64,000 nucleotides of DNA, from assembly GCA_022577435.1 (NCBI GenBank), contig JAKOON010000043.1, positions 571,001-635,000 of the forward strand, in the 5' to 3' direction. The notes under the pieces are model-generated. The model did no database searches and was not told where the DNA came from. It saw only the letters and a program-made list of their open reading frames with translations. A program made the translations under genes and the position numbers. Numbering within the stretch: position 1 is the first letter of the stretch; each line of letters starts with the position of its first letter. This document shows, piece by piece, positions 1 through 12,261 of the stretch. This DNA is from Embiotoca jacksoni (Eukaryota; Chordata; Actinopteri; Embiotocidae).

Positions 1-166
1 TGTTCATCAGTCAATATTTTCTGTCGTAGTTTGTGTTGACCAAATAAACGCTGCTGTAGCATTAATCAACTCCACATTCACCTGTACAGCCTGATGCTGT
101 GGTCTCCGTGGCGATCATCAGCTGGCAGACTGGGTTTTTTTTCTCACTCTTTGAGATTTTGAATTC

Positions 167-204
<38 letters not shown>

Positions 205-393
205 ATCACAAGACACTTTAAAACCAAAAATGTTCTGCATGTTTGGAACCTTGCATCCATGTTTACCTGCCAGCTGTGCTGTCACTGCCTGTTTTGCATA
301 TTGCACCAACGTGCACATGAACAGACAACACGGGACCCGGTCGTTCGAACATTACTCCACAGTTACTTATACTGATGTGTTCTTGTTTGGCAG
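1..393 (+). other. cdk9: cdk9 intron (3' part), with poly-T tract
   Basis: This is the intron upstream of the first visible cdk9 exon. It ends in a pyrimidine-rich stretch and CAG at 391-393, the splice acceptor. A poly-T run covers about 173-200. I see no other gene or repeat in it. The assignment to cdk9 rests on the exon that follows. Confidence 0.75.
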
Positions 394-987
394 GTGAGCG
401 AGACTATGGCCCCCCCATAGATCTCTGGGGAGCCGGCTGCATCATGGCAGAGATGTGGACTAGAAGTCCCATCATGCAAGGCAACACTGAGCAGCACCAG
501 CTCACCCTCATCAGCCAGCTGTGTGGCTCCATCACCGCTGAGGTAAGCCGTCGTTTCAAGCTGCATCATGTAGCTGCAACACCCGTCACCTCTGGATCTT
601 CAACTGTATCCTCTCTATCAGGTGTGGCCAGGTGTGGATAAGAAATACGAGCTGTACCAGAAGATGGAGTTGCCTAAAGGCCAGAAGAGGAAGGTGAAGG
701 ACCGTCTGAAAGCGTATGTCAAAGACCCTTACGCCCTGGATCTCATCGACAAGCTGCTGGTCCTGGACCCGGCGCAGCGCACCGACAGCGACGACGCGCT
801 CAACCACGACTTCTTCTGGTCAGACCCCATGCCGTCAGACCTCAAGAACATGCTCTCCACACACAACACCTCCATGTTTGAGTATCTGGCCCCGCCCCGA
901 CGGAGAGGCCACATGCCCCAGCAGCAGCCCAATCAGAACAGAAACCCGGCCACCACCAGTCAGACAGAGTTCGACCGAGTGTTTTAG
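394..987 (+). CDS. cdk9: Cyclin-dependent kinase 9, last two coding exons (partial)
   Basis: This encodes the C-terminal part of CDK9, the catalytic subunit of P-TEFb. That nuclear kinase pairs with cyclin T and phosphorylates the RNA polymerase II C-terminal domain and pausing factors to release elongation. Two exons are visible: 394-542 (its first two bases complete a Gly codon) and 622-987. They are separated by a 79-bp intron with GT at 543 and AG at 620-621. The translation contains GERDYGPPIDLWGAGCIMAE (kinase subdomain IX), then RLKAYVKDPYALDLIDKLL, LDPAQR and NHDFFWSDPMPSDL, and ends in QTEFDRVF followed by TAG at 985-987. I recognise this almost residue for residue as vertebrate CDK9, including the conserved C-terminal tail. 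The N-lobe, the cyclin-binding helix and the activation loop lie in exons left of the window. About 170 of some 370-395 residues are present, with no frameshift or internal stop. Confidence 0.97.
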
Positions 988-1420
988 TGAAGATGTTACG
1001 GGAGGAAGACGTGTGATTCCATCCAGGTGAACATGAAGCTGCAAGTTCCTGTCAGACATTACCTGCAGTGATCACCGTTCTGAGCTTCCAGCAAGATGCA
1101 GGTTGCTTGGGTTCACCAGGTTTTAGGACTGTGATGTTCGAAGTTATGCAGAACCTACGAAAAGACAGTTTGGATGTGTTTACCCAAGTTATAATTTTGA
1201 TATCTCCATAGATATTGTTAGTTTTATGCAGTTTCACATTTGTCATATCATTGTTTTCTATGACAAATCCATCTGTGTATTTACAGGTTGTACTGTGATT
1301 CAAGGTTTTTATTTATGCTGACAAAGATTGAAACTTTTATTGAAACCATTAACAAGGTCATTCATTTCTGTATTCTACCTAAAGCTAAAATTAAAGTTAT
1401 TTTTGCCTTAACTTGGCATT
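988..1420 (+). other. cdk9: cdk9 3' UTR with probable polyadenylation signal
   Basis: This is AT-rich sequence after the cdk9 stop codon. The first good polyadenylation hexamer is ATTAAA at 1390-1395, followed by a GT/T-rich stretch around 1415-1435. Cleavage near 1410-1420 is inferred. From there to about 1712 I see nothing recognisable before the LINE begins. Confidence 0.55.
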
Positions 1421-1712
1421 TTGTGATCATGGAGTTTTACTGGGAGACACTCAAACATGGTGAAAAGTTATCCAGCAGAAGGAAGTCCGAGAAACAAGAC
1501 TCACTGTGGAGGTTTCTATCTCTCCTTACTTTATAGTTGTACTTCACTGCATTTCATGAGCAAACATTGTACTTTTCCCCTCACTACATTTACTTGTCGT
1601 TACTTTAAGGGCTCCACACCCCCCCTCAGGAGATTTAAATTAGACTAATTGGACCTTTAGTCAGATGCATGATGGGATATACGTGGTGAAGGTTGTCCTT
1701 CATCACAGAATC

Positions 1713-2172
1713 CTGTATCACAGAATACATTAAATTCTGTGAACACTCCACCGTACCATCCCGGACTGTACACTGCTTCCCCAACAACAAGCCGTGGATC
1801 ACCAGGGACCTGAAAGTTCTTCTTAATAAGAAGAAAGTAGCCTTCAGGTCTGGGGACAGGGAGGAGCTCGGGAGAGTGCAGCGCCACCTGAAGGAGAAGA
1901 TGAGGGAGTGTAAGGACTCCTACAGGAGGAAGCTGGAGGCCAAACTCCAGCAGAACAACGTGAGGGAGGTGTGGACCGGTATGAAGGAGATTACTGGGTT
2001 CAAGGGGAGAGAGAGACAACCAGGGGGAACCTGGAGAGGAACAACCAGGGGGAACCTGGAGAGGAACAATCAGGGGGAACCTGGAGAGGAACAACCAGGG
2101 GGAACCTGGAGAGGAACAATCAGGGGGAACCTGGAGAGGAACAACCAGGGGGAACCTGGAGAGCTCAAATGA
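1713..2172 (+). pseudogene. LINE ORF fragment between endonuclease and RT (copy A)
   Basis: This reads in frame as a basic, lysine/arginine-rich linker with PNNKPWITRDLKVLLNKKK and RRKLEAKLQQNNVREVW. It is the segment that joins the endonuclease to the reverse transcriptase in this LINE group. It is nearly identical in copy B (20281-20580). It ends inside the 25-bp VNTR at a stop, so it is not a functional protein on its own. Confidence 0.7.
2019..2168 (+). repeat. 25-bp VNTR inside LINE copy A (about 6 units)
   Basis: The tandem unit is GGGGGAACCTGGAGAGGAAC plus about five more bases (AAYCA), roughly six copies. Because 25 is not a multiple of 3, the three frames rotate through the same peptide set. 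The equivalent block in copy B (about 20588-20785) has about eight units, so unit number varies between copies. Confidence 0.85.
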
Positions 2173-2423
2173 ACTAAACTGTTTCTTCAACAGGTTTAGT
2201 TCACCACCCTCATCTGTCTCCTCCACACCTCACACCTCCCAAACACCTCTGCTGCCTCCCCCCTCCTCCCTCTGCGCCCCCTGGTGAACTGCACAGAGCC
2301 CTCAATCTCAAAGGGCTCTTCCTCCATCGACACCTCGAGCCCCCCCCCTCACCCCTCTCTCTGTGACGACTGGCCAGGTTAGGAGACAGCTGGAGAGAAT
2401 CCACCAGCGCAAGGCTGCAGGAC

Positions 2424-2518
2424 CTGACGGCATCAGCCCCGGGGTCCTGAAGACCTGACGGCATCGGCCCCGGGGTCCTGAAGACCTGACGGCATCGGCC
2501 CCGGGGTCCTGAAGACCT
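2424..2518 (+). repeat. 31-bp triplication in LINE copy A
   Basis: There are three consecutive copies of a 31-bp unit beginning CTGACGGCATCRGCCCCGGG and ending in CCTGAAGAC. The junctions create TGA stops, so the triplication breaks the reading frame ahead of the RT. The same triplication occurs in copy B at about 21067-21165. Confidence 0.8.
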
Positions 2519-2586
2519 GCGCCGTCCAGCTGGCTGAGGTCCTACAACACCTCTTCAACCTGAGCCTGAAGCAGGAGGAAGTCCCG

Positions 2587-3156
2587 GTGCTGTGGAAGAC
2601 GTCCTGTCTGGTTCCTGTCCCCAAGAAGAAGACTCCATCTGGCCTCAACGACTATCGACCGGTTGCCCTCAGGTCTCATGTGATGAAGGTTCTGGAGATG
2701 CTGGTCTTGGCCCACCTCAGGCCGCTGGTGAAATCTTCTCTGGACCCTCTGCAATTTGCGTACCAGCCTCATGTGGGAGTGGACGATGCCATCATCTACC
2801 TGCTGCAACGAGCTCAGTCTCACCTGGATGGAACCGGTGACTCTGTGAGAATCACTTTCTTTGATTTCTCCAGTGCATTTAACACCATCCAACCACTGCT
2901 GCTGAGTGAGAAGCTGCAGGTGGTGGGGGTGGACACGTCCACCGTCTCCTGGATCAATGACTACCTGACAGGCAGACCACAGTTTGTCCGTCTCGGCAGT
3001 GTGCTGTCTGATACGGTGGTCAGTGGTACTGGAGCTCCTCAGGGAACTGTTCTGTCTCCCTTCCTGTTCACCTTCTACACCACTGACTTCCAGAACAACT
3101 CAGAGTCAAGACATCTGCAGAAGTTCTCTGATGACTCTGCAGTGGACGGTGTATAA
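2587..3156 (+). pseudogene. LINE reverse transcriptase core (copy A)
   Basis: The open stretch of 189 codons carries the RT palm. Motif A is FFDFSSAFN (catalytic Asp about residue 93), motif B is GTGAPQGTVLSP (about 148-158) and motif C is SDDS (about 181-184), so all three catalytic aspartates are still present. The NDYRPVAL and LDPLQFAYQP fingers motifs lie upstream. It then runs into the 38-bp VNTR, where a stop ends the frame; the thumb and C-terminal region continue in a different frame from about 3294. It is therefore a broken pol, not an active one. Confidence 0.85.
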
Positions 3157-3293
3157 GGGATGGACGGGAGGAGGAGTCAGTGGACGGTGTATAAGGGATG
3201 GACGGGAGGAGGAGTCAGTGGACGGTGTATAAGGGATGGACGGGAGGAGGAGTCAGTGGACGGTGTATAAGGGATGGACGGGAGGACGAGTAC
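3142..3293 (+). repeat. 38-bp VNTR in LINE copy A (about 4 units)
   Basis: There are four copies of a unit of about 38 bp containing GTATAAGGGATGGACGGGAG and GAGGAGTCAGTGGACG, inserted directly after the catalytic SDDSA motif. Each unit carries the stop TAA. Copy B has about two units at 21786-21850, so this is a length-variable site. Confidence 0.85.
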
Positions 3294-3930
3294 AGGGCAG
3301 TAGTGGAGGACTTTGTGGAGTGGGCGGGAAGAAATCAGCTGCTCCTGAACGTGGCCAAGACCAGAGAGATGGTGGTCGACTTCAGGAGGAAGACGACGGC
3401 TCCACAACCGCTGAGAGTTCTGGGAGAGGAGGTGGACATGGTGGAGGAGTACAAGTACCTGGTGTCTCCATGACAACAGACTGAACTGGAAGACCCACAT
3501 CAACGCTGTCTACAAGAAGGGGATGAGTCGACTCTTTTTCTTGAGGAAACTTCGATCCTTCAATGTGTGCAGCAAGATGTTGGAGATGTTCTACCATCTG
3601 TTGTGGCCAGTGCATTGTACTTCGCTGGGGTCTGCTGGGGGAGCAGCATTGGAGCCGGTGACACCAACAGACTTAACAAACTGGTTAAGAAGGCCGGCTC
3701 CATCATCGGCTACAAACTGGACAGTCTGGAAAAGGTGGTGGAGAGGAGGACGCTGAACAAACTATTATCCATATTGGATAATCCTGTCCACCCTCTCCAC
3801 CTGCTGCAGGGACAGAGGAGGACGTTCTCCAAAAGATTCCTCCAGCTCCGCTGTCACAAGGACAGATACAGGAGATCATTCCTGATACTGGAGATCATTC
3901 CAGATACTGGAGATCATTCCTGATACAGGA
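3294..3930 (+). pseudogene. LINE C-terminal RT/thumb region (copy A), frameshifted
   Basis: The translation shows EYRAVVEDFVEWAGRN, KTREMVVDFRR, VEEYKYL, then after a stop and frame break FAGVCWGSS, LNKLVKKAGSIIG and CHKDRYRRSF. This is the conserved C-terminal half of the same LINE polymerase. The frame breaks at about 3474 and the remainder is recovered in another frame, so it is a relic. Confidence 0.75.
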
Positions 3931-3998
3931 GATCATTCCAGATACAGGAGATCATTCCAGATACAGGAGATCATTCCAGATACAGGAGATCATTCCTG
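3867..3998 (+). repeat. 19-bp tandem block in LINE 3' region (copy A)
   Basis: There are about six or seven copies of GATACAGGAGATCATTCCW at the end of the LINE coding region. The same block is present in copy B (22425-22555) with a different order of CAGG and CTGG variants. Confidence 0.85.
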
Positions 3999-4386
3999 CC
4001 CACTGCAATAAGACTGTACAATAACTCACCTCTGGCAAAATCCATCACAGTACAATAATACTGTTGACTGTGTCTCTTTGTTTGTTGTATGTAATATATA
4101 TAGATATATACTGTACTGTATATATCTATATACATATATATATATGTTGACTGTGTTTCTTGGTTTGTTTGTATATAATATATATAATGTACTGTATATA
4201 CTGTGCATTTTATATTTTATATTTATATTTCTTACTGCTATTTACTGCTATTTTATTGCTTTTCTATTATTCTATTCTATTCTATTATTTTATTCTATTA
4301 TTCTATTATTATCTTATTGCTTCTGTATGCTGCTGTAGCGAAAAAATTTCCCCTCGGGGATTAATAAAGTAAATACCTACCTACCT

Positions 4387-4574
4387 TCCACAACAAGGGC
4401 AAAGCTCAGGTTGGTGAGGGAGTTATCGATCAAACTGTTTCACACTGTAAAACCTCTCGGCTCAAACATTAACTGGACCCAAGACACTGAATGTTACTCC
4501 AGTAGATGGCAGCAGCACATTATTGTATTTCACAGAATGCAGCCGATATTGTTCACATTTTGTATACTTCAGTT
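4387..4574. other. Unassigned spacer between two LINE fragments
   Basis: This is about 190 bp with no recognisable coding capacity. I see no motif that identifies it. Confidence 0.4.
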
Positions 4575-5335
4575 TTCAGGCTCCCAGTTTGTGTTCAGGA
4601 GCAGAAACCCTCTCGAGCTTTAAGGTTCCACTCAAAACTTTTCTTTTTGATAAAGTTTATAGTTGAGCTGCTCAGGTGAACCTGAACCATCCTGCAGTTC
4701 TGCTGTTATAGACCGAGGCTGCTGAGGGACCTCCCATGATGCACTGGGCTTCTTTCCTCTCATTCTTTCACTCTCTATAACTCATATCTCACCATCACAT
4801 CTCATTAACTTCATCTTTTTCTCTCCCATAGTTTCTTCTTATTATCTGTTGTCTCCATTCAGTTCCTTCACTCGTGTAGTTTCTGTTCTTTCTTTTCCAG
4901 ATGTCCCGTCATGGAGCTGCATGTCTCTGCTCTGTGATTGTCGTCTCCACCAACAGTTCTTCTCTTCTATCTCCATGCTGTCCTTTTCTCTCTCTACCCT
5001 CCTCTCAGTTGAGGCAGATGCTCCGCCCACCTCTGATCCTGGTTCTGTTAACAGATGTTCTCCACCTCTGAGTCTGGTTCTGTTAACAGATGCTCCGCCC
5101 ACCTCTGATCCTGGTTCTGTTAACTGATGCTCCGCCCACCTCTGATCCTGGTTCTGTTAACTGATGCTCCGCCCACCTCTGATCCTGGTTCTGTTAACTG
5201 ATGCTCCGCCCACCTCTGATCCTGGTTCTGTTGGAGGTTTCTTCTTGTTAAAGAGAGTTTTTCTTCCCTCTGTTGGAGGTTTTTCTCCCTTAAAGAGGAG
5301 TTTTTTCCTCCTAGCTCCTTATTTGGAATAAACAA
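4575..5335 (+). mobile_element. LINE 3' end fragment with 37-bp VNTR (longest copy of this family)
   Basis: The left end reads like the C-terminus of a LINE protein (a LKTFLFDKVYS-type ending from about 4600). A CT-rich 3' UTR follows, then GAGGCAGATG, then a tandem block, then GTTGGAGGTTTCTTCTTGTT and a second GTTGGAGGTTTTTCTCCCTT. I recognise this as a 3' UTR very common in teleost genomes; its LINE family is not certain. Other copies in this window are at 32981-33535 (-), 37812-38040 (-), 39808-40252 (+) and 49880-50110 (-). This copy lacks the TTGAA tail. Confidence 0.75.
5017..5232 (+). repeat. 37-bp VNTR within LINE 3' UTR (about 6 units)
   Basis: The unit is about 37 bp, containing GATGCTCCGCCCACCTCTGA and TCCTGGTTCTGTTAAC. 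The second unit is diverged (GTTCTCCACCTCTGAGTCTG). The same unit occurs in tandem in two other copies of this repeat family in the window. Confidence 0.9.
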
Positions 5336-5908
5336 TGATGGATGCCAATTACTTTTGTCAGTTTCAAGTTATTTCAGCAGAAATTGTTTTTTGTTTTTTT
5401 GATGAAAGGTACCAACAAATGTGTCCATGTCAATTTATCTGCAAGCACAGTTGAATTATCGTAAGTCATACCAGAAAAGGACTAAAATAATTGTTTAGGA
5501 GGAGCCTTTAGCAGCGTGGTAAAGCACATACCACATGGACAGGGAGTTCCTGCTTTCAGTTGGCCAGACCTTTATAGCGCGTCATTTGGCCGCTCTCTGT
5601 CCCCACATTTCACCTCCATCTCCATTATCACTTTAAAACAAAAGCATCAAATCTATAAAATAATATAATCTTCTCTGTTGCTACCTATTGCCTGTTGCTA
5701 TCTATTTGAGCATTTATTTGCAGTGCCGTCCAGTACTCACTCTCTCAGCGCTCTCATGGGCATTTCTGGCTCTTCATCTGCTTCATGCTCCACCAGTAAT
5801 GTTCGTTTTTCTTTGTGACACCCGAACACAACACATGGTCTTTTGTTTTCTTATGTTTCTTTATTTATGATAGTTTGTTACCCGGAGCAACATGGAATGA
5901 AAATTACA
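5336..5908. other. Unassigned intergenic sequence
   Basis: This is AT-rich, with only short open frames and no recognised family. I see nothing to annotate. Confidence 0.4.
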
Positions 5909-6056
5909 ACAAAGGAGACCCTCAACTGTTGAGCAGCTAAAATCCTAAATCAAACAAGAATGGGACCACATTTCACTTTCAAAACTCCAGAAACTGGTCT
6001 CCTCAGTTCTTAAATGTTTACAGAGTGTTTTTAAAAGAAGGTGATGCATGTTGTAA
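5909..6056 (+). mobile_element. Tc1-class transposon relic (transposase C-terminal end)
   Basis: This is about 150 bp that aligns by eye with 54100-54235 and 30084-30230. It corresponds to the transposase C-terminus of the decayed Tc1-class family at 45976-47703 (a VEQLKS / QEWDHISLSKLQKLVSS-type reading with stops). No inverted repeat is recognisable here. Confidence 0.6.
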
Positions 6057-7383
6057 TTGCAGGTTTGTAATTTTTGTGCACACATTTTAGTTTCATGTTT
6101 CTTCAATCTTCAAAATACCTTTTATATTCATATCAAATTCCTGATTGAGGACCTGACAGCTGGGAAACAGGCCTTTTAAGAACAGCATACAGGAAATAAA
6201 GGAGGCCAACAGTGGAAAGAAAGAAGAGAGAAATTCGCTGGAAATTCAAAAAGTTCTTTCTGCTCTTTGTAATTATTTTGAAAATGAAACCTTATTTGTA
6301 ATTCTTGTTGTTTTGATATTTATTTACTTTGGGATACCTGTAGCATTGTTAGATGTTAGGTGAATCATTCCTTTTGGGAGGCTGCTGTTTTTTTTTGTCT
6401 TTTTGTCTGTACAAACCCGGCTTGTGTCTTTCAGGTCGGTTCTGCTTTGTTATCCTGAAGCTTTAAGTTTCATTACTTTTCAGTGGACCTTATTTTGACT
6501 TGGCTCCTAATTTTGTAGCTACTTTTTCTAGATTCTTATGTCATAATTCAATTCGTTGAAACCTCTGCAGTCATTTGTTCTGTTTAATTAAAAATCAGAA
6601 GATTGAATTTGACACAGTTGTCCTTGTGCCTTCTTGCTGGCTCCCTGACAGGCTGGTTTATCAGATTTTGCTTTGTCTGATGGAACGGAGGTTGATGAGA
6701 GCTGTGAGAGTGAATCAAAAAGTAAAGTTAAAGAACCAGGAATCAAAACAATGAGCTGTGAAAACATTTCTCTGCTGAGCGGAACGGACTACTGTGATAA
6801 CTCTGAATTCTCCTTGTATTTAAAAATGTTTAATTAATATCAATTTTTCTGCAAGTGAAAGAGCAATGGAATGTATTTTGCACGTCAGGCTTAAAATATG
6901 TATTACAATGAAATGCCAAGTTGCTCAACAGCCACATTGTAGTGTGAAATTCTTCATTTCACATGATTACTGTATGATGTGATCTCAGCAGTTATATTTA
7001 AACAATTCATTAAAGATGTATTAAAGATCCACAGACTGAATGATTGAACAAATGTCGATTATTTGGAGAGATCTTATTTATTTCATCCTCCAAATATTCA
7101 TAATATGAAAACACTGTTAATGTTTACTGTTTGTTCTTTCTACAAATTGTCAGTGTTAAATGTTTGACATGAAACCCATTTTGTACAATGTACAATAGAA
7201 GAAGGGATTTATTAATATGTATAAATCTGCCACGTGCATGTATTTGTCACAAACCACCTCGGGCACGTCGTTTCGTCTCCTCAGGCGAACATCAGCCTGT
7301 GTGCTGTCAAACTGAAGCTTTACTCAGATGATGGATTGCTATTTTAGTTCCAGAGCTGCTCCACCGTCACTTCTGGTGAAGAG

Positions 7384-7385
<2 letters not shown>
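6057..7385. other. Unassigned AT-rich intergenic sequence
   Basis: This is about 1.3 kb without long open frames, splice-bounded coding motifs or a repeat I recognise. Nothing supported. Confidence 0.4.

Positions 7386-7461
<76 letters not shown>
7386..7461 (+). repeat. (TG)n microsatellite
   Basis: An uninterrupted TG dinucleotide run of about 75 bp ends in TCTCTGTG. Confidence 0.97.
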
Positions 7462-7462
<1 letters not shown>

Positions 7463-8366
7463 TCTGTGTTGACAATGATGACAACAACAACTAACATAAA
7501 TTAGAAAGTGCTCCAACGGACAGATGGGCCTCCGACTGCTGCTGCCGTCTGCATGCAGATGGACTCCAGCTCTGTGCCACAGAAACTCTGCTGTTGATTA
7601 TTTGTATGGATGAGAGGCCGGGAGACAAAATGAGTCTGTAAAGTGTGCCAGGTTTGAGCCTCAGCACGGCATGCTGGGAACTGACTCCAAAGGGCTTATT
7701 ACGGTCTTCCTCTCTGACTGGTGTGATGACACTTCGAGGCTTCGAGGCATGGGGTGAATGCCACGTCAGACTTGGGATCACATAAATGTCTCCAGATTCA
7801 CAGCGGCCTTCTTCACGAGTGCCATAAAAACAATGCTGCTATATTGAGTTGTGGGATGTAGCGGCCATTTAATCTGAAAAGACGGCCGCATACCCGACAT
7901 TCATGTGAAGACATCTTCATCATCTGCAGAGAATAAAACCCTCCATCTATTTCATTTTGTCCATAATCCTGTTATCTCCATGGCAGAAAGCAGTCTGAAG
8001 CGACATCCATGAAGTTCTGTACTACTGATAATACAACTGGACATGTTCTGCTTTTAAACAGCAAAAAAAGTTAATTCAAGAAAGTCATACAATCTTATGC
8101 AGAATGATTAAATTGTGCATCCCATAAAACAGACCCATCCATGGCTTGACTCCTGGCTGGCTGGAGCTGCATGTTGTGCTTGAATATAAGCCTGAAGCTG
8201 GTTTTAACGGTTGAACAATTGTTTAAATGGTGAAATTTAGATGCTTCTTTCAACAAAAAGTATGAAGTCATTTTTGCAGGGAGGCTCTGAGTGTCAGTTC
8301 ACTTTGGTTTACTAGATTGAAAGACATTTATGGACTCCTTGAGGAGGAACCCTGATTTCCTGATCA
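7462..8366. other. Unassigned intergenic sequence
   Basis: This is about 0.9 kb with only short open frames. I see no gene or recognised repeat. Confidence 0.4.
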
Positions 8367-8607
8367 CCTATACCCACTTTATCCTGAACAGGGTCACGGG
8401 GGCGGAGCCTATCCCAGCTCACTGTGGGTGAAGTCAGGGTTCCCCGTGGACAGGTCGCCAGTCCAACACAGGACCAACACAGGACCAACACTTATAGACA
8501 GGCAGAAACAAACACCGTTCACACCTAACGGCAATTTGTAGAATCACCAATTAACCTGCCATGCATGTCGTTTGGACGGTGGGGGAAGCAGGAGTACCTG
8601 GAGACAT
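8367..8607 (-). mobile_element. Relic of a dispersed teleost SINE-type repeat
   Basis: Read on the - strand it contains TCTCCAGGTACTCCTGCTTC, CAGGTTAATTGGTGATTCTA, GGCGACCTGTCCACGGGGA and GAGCTGGGATAGGCTCCGCC. This is the body of a repeat very common in fish. Its 5' head (CGGCACGGTGGTGCAGTGG) is not here but is present at 46425. Identification is from memory of the family. Confidence 0.65.
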
Positions 8608-8699
8608 TAAAACTCGATGAACTTCATTTCATAATATTTTTTTTAAAATCCATTTATGTAAAAGAAAGAAAACACGATCTCGATTAGACACAGCTTAAA

Positions 8700-8794
8700 T
8701 AGTAATAGTAAATAGTAAATAGTAAATGATCTGTACTCATAAAGCACTTCATCACCTGAGTGGTCTCAATGTGCTTTACACTGTTTCCTATTCA
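8700..8794 (+). mobile_element. Left part of the dispersed repeat that hosts the giant array
   Basis: It contains GTAAATGATCTGTACTCATA, AAGCACTTCATCACCTGAGT and ATGTGCTTTACAC, then passes without a break into CACATTCACACA units. I recognise the order (short head, GCTTTACAC, then ATTCACAC units) from a repeat scattered through teleost genomes. In that repeat the CA-rich part is normally only tens of bases. The right-hand part is at 23251-23465. Confidence 0.6.
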
Positions 8795-11539
8795 CACATT
8801 CACACATACACACATACACACATTCACACATACACACATATACACATATACACACACTCACACATTCACACATTCACACATATACACACACTCACACATT
8901 CACACATTCACACATACACACATTCACACATACACACATACACACATACACACATTCACACATTCACACATACACACATACACACATATACACACACTCA
9001 CACATTCACGCATTCACACATTCACACATACACACATATACACACACTCACACATTCACACACTCACACATTCACACATTCACACATACACACATACACA
9101 CATTCACACATACACACATACACACATACACACATTCACACATACACACATATACACACACTCACACACTCACACATTCACACATACACACATACACACA
9201 TACACACATTCACACATACACACATACACACGTTCACACATACACACATATACACACACTCACACACTCACACATTCACACATTCACACATACACACATA
9301 CACACATTCACACATACACACATACACACATACACACATACACACATTCACACATACACACATACACATTCACACATTCACACATTCACACATACACACA
9401 TATACACACACTCACACATTCACACATTCACACATACACACATACACACATTCACACATACACACATACACACATTCACACATACACACATACACACATT
9501 CACACATTCACACATACACACATACACACATTCACACATTCACACATTCACACATATACACACACTCACACATTCACACATTCACACATACACACACACT
9601 CACACATTCACACATACACACATATACACATACACACATTCACACATACACACATATACACACACTCACACATTCACACATTCACACATTCACACATACA
9701 CACATACACACATACAAACATTCACACATACACACATACACACATTCACACATACACACATATACACACACTCACACATTCACACATTCACACATTCACA
9801 CATACACACATATACACACACTCACACATTCACACATTCACACATTCACACATACACACATACACACATACACACATTCACACATACACACATACACACA
9901 TTCACACATACACACATATACACGCACACACATTCACACATTCACACATTCACACATACACACATACACACATTCACACATACACACATATACACACACT
10001 CACACATTCACGCATTCACACATTCACACATACACACATATACACACACTCACACATTCACACATTCACACATACACACATACACACACACTCACACATT
10101 CACACATACACACATATACACATACACACATTCACACATACACACACATACACACATACACACATTCACACATTCACACATTCACACATACACACACACT
10201 CACACATTCACACATACACACATACACACATATACACACATTCACACATACACACATATACACACACTCACACATACACACATTCACACATACACACATA
10301 CACACACTCACACATTCACACATTCACACATTCACACATATACACACACTCACACATTCACACATTCACACATACACACATACACACATTCACACATACA
10401 CACATACACACATTCACACATACACACATATACACACACACACGTTCACACATTCACACATACACACATATACACACACTCACACATTCACACATTCACA
10501 CATACACACATACACACATACACACATTCACACAAACACACATATACACACACTCACACATTCACACATTCACACATTCACACATTCACACATACACACA
10601 CACTCACACATTCACACCTTCACACATACACACACATACACACATACACACACATACACACATTCACACATACACACACTCACACATTCACACATACACA
10701 CACGTTCACACATTCAAACATTCACACATACACACATACACACATTCACACATACACACATGCAAACATTCACACATTCACACATACACACACATTCACA
10801 CATACACACATACACACATTCATACATTCACACATACACACATACACACATTCACACATACACACATACACACATACACACACATTCACACATACACACA
10901 TTCACACATACACACATTCACACATTCACACATACACACATTCACACATACACACACATACACACACATTCACACATACATACACATTCACACATTCACA
11001 CATACACACATTCACACATACACACATACACACACACACACATACACACATTCACACATTCACACATACACACATTCACACATTCACACATACACACATT
11101 CACACATACACACATACACACATTCACACATACACACACATTCACCCATGCACACATACATACACCTTCACACATTCACACATACACACATTCACACATT
11201 CACACATACACACATTCACACATACACACATTCACACATACACACATACACACATTCACACATACAAACACATTCACATATACATACACATTCACACATT
11301 CACACATACACACATTCACACATTCACACATACACACATACACACATTCATACATTCACACATTCACACATACACACATACACACATTCACACATACACA
11401 CACATTCACACATACACACATTCACACACACACATTCACGCATTCACACATACATACACATTCACACATACACACATTCACACATTCACACAAACACACA
11501 TACACACATTCATACATTTACACATTCACACATACACAT

Positions 11540-11575
<36 letters not shown>

Positions 11576-12224
11576 ACATTCACATATACACACATACACA
11601 CATACACACATTCACACATACACACACATTCACACATACACACATACACACACATTCACACACACACACACATACACACATTCACACATACACACACACA
11701 TACACACATACACACATTCACACATACACACATACACACATTCACACATACACACACATACACACATTCACACATACACACACATTCACACATTCACACA
11801 TACACACATTCACACATTCACACATACACACATTCACACATACACACATTCACACATACACACATTCACACATACAAACACATTCACACATTCACACATA
11901 CATACACATACACACATTCACACATACACACACATTCACACATACACACATACGCACATACACACATTCACACATTCACACATACACACATTCACACATA
12001 CACACATACACACATTCACACATACACACACATTCACACATTCACACATACACACATTCACACATACACACATACACACGTTCACACATACACACACATT
12101 CACACATACACACATTCACACATACGCACATACACACATTCACACATTCACACATACACACATTCACACATTCACACATACACACATACACACATTCATA
12201 CATTTACACATTCACACATACACA

Positions 12225-12261
<37 letters not shown>

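Larger units (their letters stand above)
1713..4386 (+). mobile_element. Rex1/Babar-like non-LTR retrotransposon, copy A (5'-truncated, decayed)
   Basis: This LINE copy lies on the + strand. Homology to copy B (19749-22865) begins at about 1713, so the endonuclease domain is lost and the 5' end is truncated, the usual result of incomplete target-primed reverse transcription. In order it holds the linker protein region (1713-2172), a 25-bp VNTR, a 31-bp triplication, the reverse transcriptase core (2587-3156), a 38-bp VNTR, the C-terminal RT region in another frame (3294-3870), a 19-bp repeat block, an AT-rich 3' UTR, and a tail with CCCCTCGGGGATTAATAAAG followed by ACCTACCTACC. The Rex1/Babar assignment comes from the protein style (SSAFNTI, APQGTVLSP, SDDSA) and is from memory; another CR1/L2-type clade is possible. 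I could not define a convincing target-site duplication. Confidence 0.85.

Noticed and set aside
716..1030. Alternative open frame over the cdk9 last exon
   Set aside because: Out-of-frame shadow of the conserved CDK9 reading frame.
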